A stretch of 64,000 bases of DNA from positions 1,962,501-2,026,500 of the forward strand of contig NZ_CP045422.1 of NCBI RefSeq assembly GCF_014926585.1. The letters are read 5' to 3'. Of the stretch, positions 58,703 to 64,000 are shown piece by piece (position 1 is the stretch's first letter; each line of letters starts with the position of its first letter). Position numbers and translations under genes: made by a program. The stretch is from Devosia beringensis. Lineage in GTDB: Bacteria > Pseudomonadota > Alphaproteobacteria > Rhizobiales > Devosiaceae. The notes beneath the pieces are model-generated. The model searched no databases. It was not told the origin of the DNA and worked only from the letters and a program-made list of their open reading frames with translations.

Positions 58703-59589
58703 CCCTTCTGTCGGTGCGGCACGAGACGGTCTATCGCTATGCGCGGCCGGTCCAGTTCGGCGATCACCGCATGCTGGTGCGGCCGCGCGACAGCATGGAG
58801 CAGCGGCTCGACCAGTTCCGCCTCGAAATCACACCCGAACCTGCCGGTATCCGCTGGATTCTGGACGTATTCGGCAATGGCATCGCCATTGCCAGTTTTG
58901 AAGAGCCGGCCGAGGAGCTGCGCATCGTGGCCAGCATGGTGCTCGATCATACCCATGTCCTGGTCCCCGAATTCGAGATCGACAACCGCGCCAAGAGCTA
59001 CCCGTTCGACTATGGCACGCCGGACGGGCTTGATCTGGCACCCAATATGGCCCGGCTGTTTCCCGAGGAAACAGAGGTTGATGCCTGGGCGCGGCGATTC
59101 CTCGATTCGACGGGCAAGACGGGCACGATCCATCTGCTGGTCGGCATGACGGCGGCCATCAAGTCCGACTTCACCTATCTGCGCCGCCCCGATCCGGGCA
59201 CGCAGCGGCCCGCGACCACGTTGAGCAGCCGGGCCGGCACCTGTCGGGATTTTGCGCTGCTGATGATCGAGGCGGTGCGTTCGCTGGGCTTTGCGGCCCG
59301 CTTTGTCACCGGCTATCTCTATTCGCCGGCCCGAGACGGCAATCATCGCGGCGGCGGGGCGACCCATGCCTGGTGCCAGGTCTATCTGCCGGGCGCGGGC
59401 TGGGTCGAGTTCGACCCGACCAATGGCATTATCGGCACGCGCGACCTGATCCGGGTGGGCGTGGCGCGGGAGCCGCGCCAGGCCATTCCGATTTCGGGGA
59501 CCTTTGTGGGCAAGAAGGACGACTATATCGGCATGGATGTCGAGGTCATGGTCGAGCGCGTCAAGAGCGTTCAGGACGGCATGGGTTAG
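58699..59589 (+). CDS. Transglutaminase-like protease family protein
   Basis: 296 residues. N-terminal beta-rich half (1-150), then a transglutaminase core with Cys 182 in AGTCRDF, His 223 in THAWCQV and Asp 239 in WVEFDPTNG, a complete triad. Such bacterial proteins may be peptidases or amide-forming enzymes. It starts within the helicase stop (ATGA) and its 3' end overlaps the convergent second transglutaminase gene by four bases. Confidence 0.92.
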   Translation: MTLLSVRHETVYRYARPVQFGDHRMLVRPRDSMEQRLDQFRLEITPEPAGIRWILDVFGNGIAIASFEEPAEELRIVASMVLDHTHVLVPEFEIDNRAKSYPFDYGTPDGLDLAPNMARLFPEETEVDAWARRFLDSTGKTGTIHLLVGMTAAIKSDFTYLRRPDPGTQRPATTLSSRAGTCRDFALLMIEAVRSLGFAARFVTGYLYSPARDGNHRGGGATHAWCQVYLPGAGWVEFDPTNGIIGTRDLIRVGVAREPRQAIPISGTFVGKKDDYIGMDVEVMVERVKSVQDGMG

Positions 59590-60422
59590 TCCCGCGTCAC
59601 GCTCACCGCGTCGGTGGTCCATTCCTGGGCCCGGTCGCCATTGATGGCGTCGGTCCAGACGCGGATGGGGTAGGAGTTCACCTGGCCATAAATGGTGGCA
59701 AAGGCGGTGTCGGCCGCGTCGCGACCGACGCCGATGCGCACCATGCCGTCAAGCGCAGCCATGCGGGTGGCGTCGAACAGGTACCAGCGATCGCCTAGGT
59801 AGGCCTCAAAGACCGCGTGGAAATCCTGCGGCTCAAGCTGCCAAGCATAGCAGGAGACGAAGCGGGCCGGGATGCCCAAAGCGCGGCAGAAGGTAATGCC
59901 CAGATGGGCAAAGTCGCGACAGACGCCGGCACGCAGCGAAAACGTGTCCGCGGCGGTGGTGGTGGTGTCGCTGGTGCCGAACAGGTAGTCGACCTCGGCA
60001 TTGATCCAGTTGCAGATCTCGACGACGCGGCCGAAGCCGGGCTCGATATTGCCGAACTGGCGGTTGGCGAAGCGGGCCAGCTGGTCACTGGGGCAATAGC
60101 GCGACGGATTGAGGAAGGGCAGGGTGTCGAGCGGCAGCTTGGCAATGGGCACTTCATGGATCACGGCGGGCGCCCGGTGCAGGGCGTCGAGCTCGATCTG
60201 GGCCTCGTAGCGCAGCGTCACCTGGCCCTGCGGCACGGTGAGCCGCAGATAGCGGTTGCCGCTTTCCTCGGAGGTCTTCTCGTCGGCGGGCAGGTCGGGG
60301 GTGATGGTCAGGCGTTCGCTGACCACGCGCTGGCGGCCGCCGCGCATGGCCTCGATGTTGAAAATCAAGGTCGTCGTATCGAAGACCTCGTAGCCAATCT
60401 CGCACCCCAGGGATAAACGCAC
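59586..60422 (-). CDS. Transglutaminase-like protease family protein
   Basis: 278 residues with the same domain plan as its convergent neighbour: beta-rich N-terminus, then Cys 168 in AGVCRDF, His 202 in DFHAVFEA and Asp 217 in WYLFDATR. The two are only distantly similar outside the triad, so this is not a fresh duplication. Monocistronic; the 290-bp gap to the antiporter gene should contain both promoters, but none is clear. Confidence 0.92.
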   Translation of the reverse strand: MRLSLGCEIGYEVFDTTTLIFNIEAMRGGRQRVVSERLTITPDLPADEKTSEESGNRYLRLTVPQGQVTLRYEAQIELDALHRAPAVIHEVPIAKLPLDTLPFLNPSRYCPSDQLARFANRQFGNIEPGFGRVVEICNWINAEVDYLFGTSDTTTTAADTFSLRAGVCRDFAHLGITFCRALGIPARFVSCYAWQLEPQDFHAVFEAYLGDRWYLFDATRMAALDGMVRIGVGRDAADTAFATIYGQVNSYPIRVWTDAINGDRAQEWTTDAVSVTRD

Positions 60423-60713
60423 GGCGCATCCTTTTTATCTTGATGGTCTCGCGCCGGCACGCCGTGCGGCGGGCGCGGGTGATGACCTCTGCTGGTTACA
60501 ATACCATGCCGGCGCAAAGGTTTCATGGCGTCGATGCGCAACCGCCCGGCCCTGACTGCATGGCAGCACCGCGCCGTGCGGGCATGGGCGCAAATTCGCC
60601 TCCTTGGCTCGCTAGGGGGAGGGCACAAGCGCTTGCGGATCGTGGGCGCATACTCCATCTTGGCGCTAGAGATTGCTTTCCGCGCCGGGATCACACAGCC
60701 TCCAGGAGACGCC

Positions 60714-63203
60714 ATGCACCACGAGATCCCCCTGATCACGACGATCGTAGCGGGTCTGGTGCTGGCCTATATTTTTGGCATGATCGCCCATCGGCTGCGC
60801 ATGCCGCCGCTGGTCGGCTATCTTTTCGCCGGTATCCTGGCTGGTCCCTATACGCCCGGCTTTGTCGCCGACCAGGCGCTGGGGGCCGAACTGGCCGAAC
60901 TGGGCGTGATCCTGCTGATGTTCGGGGTGGGGCTGCACTTTTCGCTCAAGGACCTGATGAGCGTGCGGGCGCTGGCCATTCCTGGCGCGCTGGCCCAGAT
61001 CGCCTTTGCGACGCTGCTTGGCCTGGGGCTGGCGAGCCTGATGGGCTGGAGCCTCGGCGCCGGCCTGTTGTTTGGCCTGGCCTTGTCGGTGGCCTCCACC
61101 GTGGTGCTGCTCAAGGCGCTGCAGGAGCGCCGCCTGATCGAGACCGAGCGTGGCCGCATCGCCGTCGGCTGGCTGATCGTGGAAGATCTTGCCATGGTGC
61201 TGGCGCTGGTCATGGTTCCGGCCATTGCCAGCCTCAACGGCAATACCGGCGTGCACGATCCCTTCGTTTCCTTCGTGACCCGGCTGGCGGGCATCGAGAT
61301 CGGTGTCTGGGGCATTCTGGGCCTCACCGTGCTCAAGGTCGCCGCCTTTGTCGGCTTCATGCTGGTGGTGGGCCGGCGGGTCATCCCCTGGGCGCTGCAT
61401 GGCACGGCCCATACCGGCAGTCGCGAGCTGTTCCGGCTGGCCGTGCTGGCCATTGCCCTGGGCGTCGCGCTGGGCTCGGCATTGCTGTTTGGCGTCTCGC
61501 TGGCGCTGGGCGCCTTCTTTGCGGGCATGATTCTCTCTGAAAGCGAACTGTCGCACCGCGCCGCGCAGGAAACCCTGCCGCTGCGCGATGCCTTTGCCGT
61601 GCTGTTCTTTGTCTCGGTCGGCATGCTGTTTGATCCCTCGATCATCATCACCGACCCGCTGCCGGTGCTGGCGACGGTGTTCATCATCGTCATCGGCAAG
61701 TCGCTGGCGGCCTTTGCCATTGTGCTGCTGTTCAAGCGACCGGTTGGCACGGCGCTGACCATTTCGGCATCGCTGGCGCAGATCGGCGAGTTTTCCTTCA
61801 TCCTGGCCAGCATGGGCGTGTCGCTGGCCATCCTGCCGCCCGAAGGGCAGGACCTGATCCTGGCCGGGGCGCTGATATCCATCGTGCTCAATCCGGTGGT
61901 GTTCTGGGCCATCGACCTGGCCAAGCCGGGGCTCGAGGCCAGGGCGGCCCAGCGCAAGGCCGGTCGGCATGCCGGCGAGGATGTGCGGGTGGAGCCGGGT
62001 GTCGAGCAGGCCAGTGTGGCGGCCGATGCAGCCGGCCTCAGCGTGGCCGAGGCGGCCGAATCCGCGGAAGACGACGGCGTCGAGGCCTCGCAACAGACTG
62101 GCCATACCGTGCTGGTCGGCTTTGGCCGTGTCGGGCAGGTGGTCGGCAAGGGCCTGCACGACGCCGGCGCGCCGGTGGTGCTGATCGAGGATACCGACCA
62201 CTTCGTGGCGACCGCCCGCGCGCTGGGCATCGAGACGGTGCTGGGCAATGCGGCCCAGGCCGATGTGCTCAAGCTGGCCAACCTGCCGGCGGCCAAATGC
62301 CTGCTGATCGCCATTCCCAACGGCTTTGAAGCCGGGACGATCTGCGAGGTCGGGCGCAAGCTCAGCCCCTCGGTGCGGATCATTGCGCGGGCGCACTCGG
62401 CCGAGGAGGAAGAGCATCTGCGCCGGTTGGGCGCCGATGTGGTGATCATGGGCGAACGCGAAATCGGCATGGGCATGCTGGCCTGGCTGCGCGGCGAGCG
62501 GGTGGAAGGGGAGGCCGGCGAAACCGAAGCTAGCGGCCCGCGCCTGCCCCCGGGCGAGAACCTGCTGGCCAAGGCCGGCATTGCGCCGGCCGTGGTGGCA
62601 GCAGCGGTGGCCAGCACTGATGAAACGGCCGACCGGGTCATACCAGCCAACGGCGTGACGGCCGAGCTGGTCGCGGTGGCAGAAACCGCGCCGGCGGATG
62701 ACGTCATTGAATTACCCGCGCCGGCGATTGTCGAACGCATGCTGGATGGCAGCTCGGCGCCAATTCTGGAGACGCCGGAACAGCCGGATTTGGCACCTGT
62801 CCCTGAGCCTGAGCCGGCGCCTGAGGTGGCATTTGCGCCTGAAGTCGTGGTGGCAGAGCTTGTAGCGATTGTCCCCGCCGAGACTGCGGTGGAGGACGGT
62901 AAACCCGAGCCGGTCGACGCCGAGCCCGTTGCGTTGGTGGCTGCGGTCGATACGCCGCCGGCCGCGGAGGCTGAACAGGCCCCTATCGTCGTGACTCTGG
63001 AACCCCCGCCGGCGATGCCGCTGATCGAAACGGCGAGCGCCGCGGCCGAGATGGTGGCCGAACAGAAGGCCGACGAGATCAGCGAAGGCGGGCCGGTAGA
63101 GCCTGCGGTCGAGTCCGACAGTGCTGCAACTGATACCGAGGCCAAGACGGACAGACCGGCGCCGGGCGCGGCACCCGCCGTGGTGCCCGAGCCGAAGAAC
63201 TGA
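60714..63203 (+). CDS. Kef-type cation:proton antiporter with NAD-binding domain and long acidic tail
   Basis: 829 residues from ATG 60714 (CAGGAGA upstream); the open frame before it is not convincing. About 12 membrane helices (1-400) form the CPA2 antiporter core. An RCK/TrkA-N domain follows (about 465-590, dinucleotide-binding VLVGFGRVGQVVGKGL), as in YbaL/KefB, proteins that exchange potassium or sodium for protons under NAD(H) control. A further 230-residue tail is rich in Ala, Glu, Pro and Val, low in complexity and acidic; this tail is unusual in length. Confidence 0.92.
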   Translation: MHHEIPLITTIVAGLVLAYIFGMIAHRLRMPPLVGYLFAGILAGPYTPGFVADQALGAELAELGVILLMFGVGLHFSLKDLMSVRALAIPGALAQIAFATLLGLGLASLMGWSLGAGLLFGLALSVASTVVLLKALQERRLIETERGRIAVGWLIVEDLAMVLALVMVPAIASLNGNTGVHDPFVSFVTRLAGIEIGVWGILGLTVLKVAAFVGFMLVVGRRVIPWALHGTAHTGSRELFRLAVLAIALGVALGSALLFGVSLALGAFFAGMILSESELSHRAAQETLPLRDAFAVLFFVSVGMLFDPSIIITDPLPVLATVFIIVIGKSLAAFAIVLLFKRPVGTALTISASLAQIGEFSFILASMGVSLAILPPEGQDLILAGALISIVLNPVVFWAIDLAKPGLEARAAQRKAGRHAGEDVRVEPGVEQASVAADAAGLSVAEAAESAEDDGVEASQQTGHTVLVGFGRVGQVVGKGLHDAGAPVVLIEDTDHFVATARALGIETVLGNAAQADVLKLANLPAAKCLLIAIPNGFEAGTICEVGRKLSPSVRIIARAHSAEEEEHLRRLGADVVIMGEREIGMGMLAWLRGERVEGEAGETEASGPRLPPGENLLAKAGIAPAVVAAAVASTDETADRVIPANGVTAELVAVAETAPADDVIELPAPAIVERMLDGSSAPILETPEQPDLAPVPEPEPAPEVAFAPEVVVAELVAIVPAETAVEDGKPEPVDAEPVALVAAVDTPPAAEAEQAPIVVTLEPPPAMPLIETASAAAEMVAEQKADEISEGGPVEPAVESDSAATDTEAKTDRPAPGAAPAVVPEPKN

Positions 63204-63210
63204 GGCCGAG

Positions 63211-63639
63211 ATGATCTCGCAGAAAGCCAAGTATGCCTTGCGCGCCCTGGTGTCGCTGGCGCGCGCCGAGCGCGGCCAGACCATGATGATCGGGGAGATC
63301 TCCAAGGAACAGGCGATTCCCAAGAAGTTCCTCGAGCAGATCCTGCTCGAGCTCAAGCGGGCGGGCCTTGTCGGCAGCCGCCGCGGCCGCTCGGGCGGCT
63401 ATGAGCTGCTCAAGGCACCCGAGGAGATCATGTTCGGCGAGGTGCTGCGGCTGATCGACGGGCCGATTGCGCCGCTGCCGTGCCTCTCCAAGATCGCCTA
63501 TCGCAAATGCGAGGATTGCCGGGACGAAACCAGCTGCGAAATTCGCCATGTCTTCGAGCGGGTGACGCTGGCGACGCGCGCCGTGCTCGACAGCACCACG
63601 CTGGCTGATTCCCTGCGGCTGGAAGAACTGCCGGTCTAG
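63211..63639 (+). CDS. Rrf2-family transcriptional regulator
   Basis: 142 residues. The winged helix (MISQKAKYALRALVSLARAE to RRGRSGGYELLK) is standard Rrf2. Four cysteines (91, 100, 103 and 109) lie where Rrf2 members bind an iron-sulfur cluster, so redox or iron sensing is likely. The spacing differs from IscR (92, 98, 104), so the specific type is unclear. Seven bases after the antiporter gene, hence probably co-transcribed. Confidence 0.92.
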   Translation: MISQKAKYALRALVSLARAERGQTMMIGEISKEQAIPKKFLEQILLELKRAGLVGSRRGRSGGYELLKAPEEIMFGEVLRLIDGPIAPLPCLSKIAYRKCEDCRDETSCEIRHVFERVTLATRAVLDSTTLADSLRLEELPV

Positions 63640-63651
63640 CTGGCGTCGGCC

Positions 63652-63846
63652 TCAGCTGAAAAAGCCGGTGACGGTATTGAGCAGGCTCTGCAGCATGGCC
63701 GGGTTGTTCCACAGCACATAGGCGCCGATGACCAGGGCGGCCAGCAGCACCAGGCCGAAGACCTTCTTGACCAGCGAAAACACCAGCCAGACGATGAACA
63801 GCCCGGCCAGGCCGAGGCCGATCAGTGTGATATTGTCAGCGGGCAT
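63652..63846 (-). CDS. Small two-helix membrane protein
   Basis: 64 residues with two hydrophobic helices (about 7-25 and 30-46) separated by LVKK. No family recognised. It lies 38 bp downstream of purU on the same strand and converges on the Rrf2 gene. Confidence 0.65.
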   Translation of the reverse strand: MPADNITLIGLGLAGLFIVWLVFSLVKKVFGLVLLAALVIGAYVLWNNPAMLQSLLNTVTGFFS

Positions 63847-63884
63847 GGTGGTTTCCTGGTGGTTTGGGTCGGGGAGCGCAGCGG

Positions 63885-64000
63885 TCAGCCGAAGACCACG
63901 GTCTTCTTGCCGTTGAGCATGACGCGGTTTTCCAGGTGCAGCTTGACGGCGCGGGCCAGCACGCGGCTTTCGATGTCGCGGCCGGCAGCGACCAGATCCT
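63885..64000 (-). CDS. purU: Formyltetrahydrofolate deformylase, C-terminal end only
   Basis: The minus strand is open to the window edge and ends with [20 protein letters not shown] and GKKTVVFG, the conserved C-terminus of PurU. PurU releases formate from 10-formyl-THF. The start lies beyond the window. Confidence 0.85.
   Translation of the reverse strand, partial: DLVAAGRDIESRVLARAVKLHLENRVMLNGKKTVVFG

Noticed and set aside
60440..61540. 366-codon plus-strand frame overlapping the antiporter start
   Set aside because: Out of frame with the clear CPA2 antiporter; product is Arg/Gly/Ala-rich with no domain.

Overview
The window is a GC-rich chromosomal segment of an alphaproteobacterium, most likely a Hyphomicrobiales (Rhizobiales) member. 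A Devosia-like genus is my best guess from gene content, not a measured result. Pointers are the F1-only atpHAGDC operon, the rplU-rpmA-(GNAT)-obgE-proB-proA-nadD-rsfS-rlmH-envC-ctpA chain, an L21 protein with a long Ala/Lys tail, and a divergent polysaccharide deacetylase next to rppH.

Layout. 0-2.8 kb: the end of an omptin-like outer-membrane protease, then priA. 2.8-6.5 kb: a large RTX (calcium-binding repeat) protein on the minus strand. 6.8-11.8 kb: the F1 ATP synthase operon with an intrinsic terminator. 12.0-16.9 kb: two chemoreceptors flanking a secreted stand-alone sensor-domain protein. 17.0-30.0 kb: a long minus-strand housekeeping series (racemase, rppH, deacetylase, ctpA, envC, rlmH, rsfS, nadD, proA, proB, obgE, three GNATs, rpmA, rplU). 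30.3-31.3 kb: an exported metallo-beta-lactamase-fold protein and tRNA-Ser(CGA). 31.3-45.3 kb: an integrated mobile island. 45.4-64 kb: a multi-pass chemoreceptor, pbpC with a bacterial alpha-2-macroglobulin, aldo/keto reductase, FAH-family enzyme, RecD-like helicase, two convergent transglutaminases, a Kef-type antiporter, an Rrf2 regulator and the end of purU.

The island is the accessory part. It is 13.9 kb, bounded by a perfect 72-bp direct repeat (31273-31344 and 45200-45271) that duplicates the 3' part of tRNA-Ser. A tyrosine integrase sits at the right end. Next to it is an AT-richer tract of about 400 bp filled with GACGCC-centred repeats, then a two-gene operon whose second product has motifs resembling the palm domain of family A DNA polymerases behind a possible winged helix. 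A 1254-residue phage-virion-like protein follows, with no other capsid, portal or terminase gene. The left half carries a serine recombinase, two dense operator regions, and a probable defence cargo: a MarR-type regulator facing a small three-helix membrane protein coupled by ATGA overlap to an RX4H (HEPN-like) protein. Beside it is a nucleoside-2-deoxyribosyltransferase/TIR-like gene broken by an IS3-family (IS407-type) insertion with a 4-bp target duplication. That gene also seems to carry an early stop codon. I read the island as a satellite-like integrative element with its own replication module. Function is inferred from sequence patterns only; no database search was possible.
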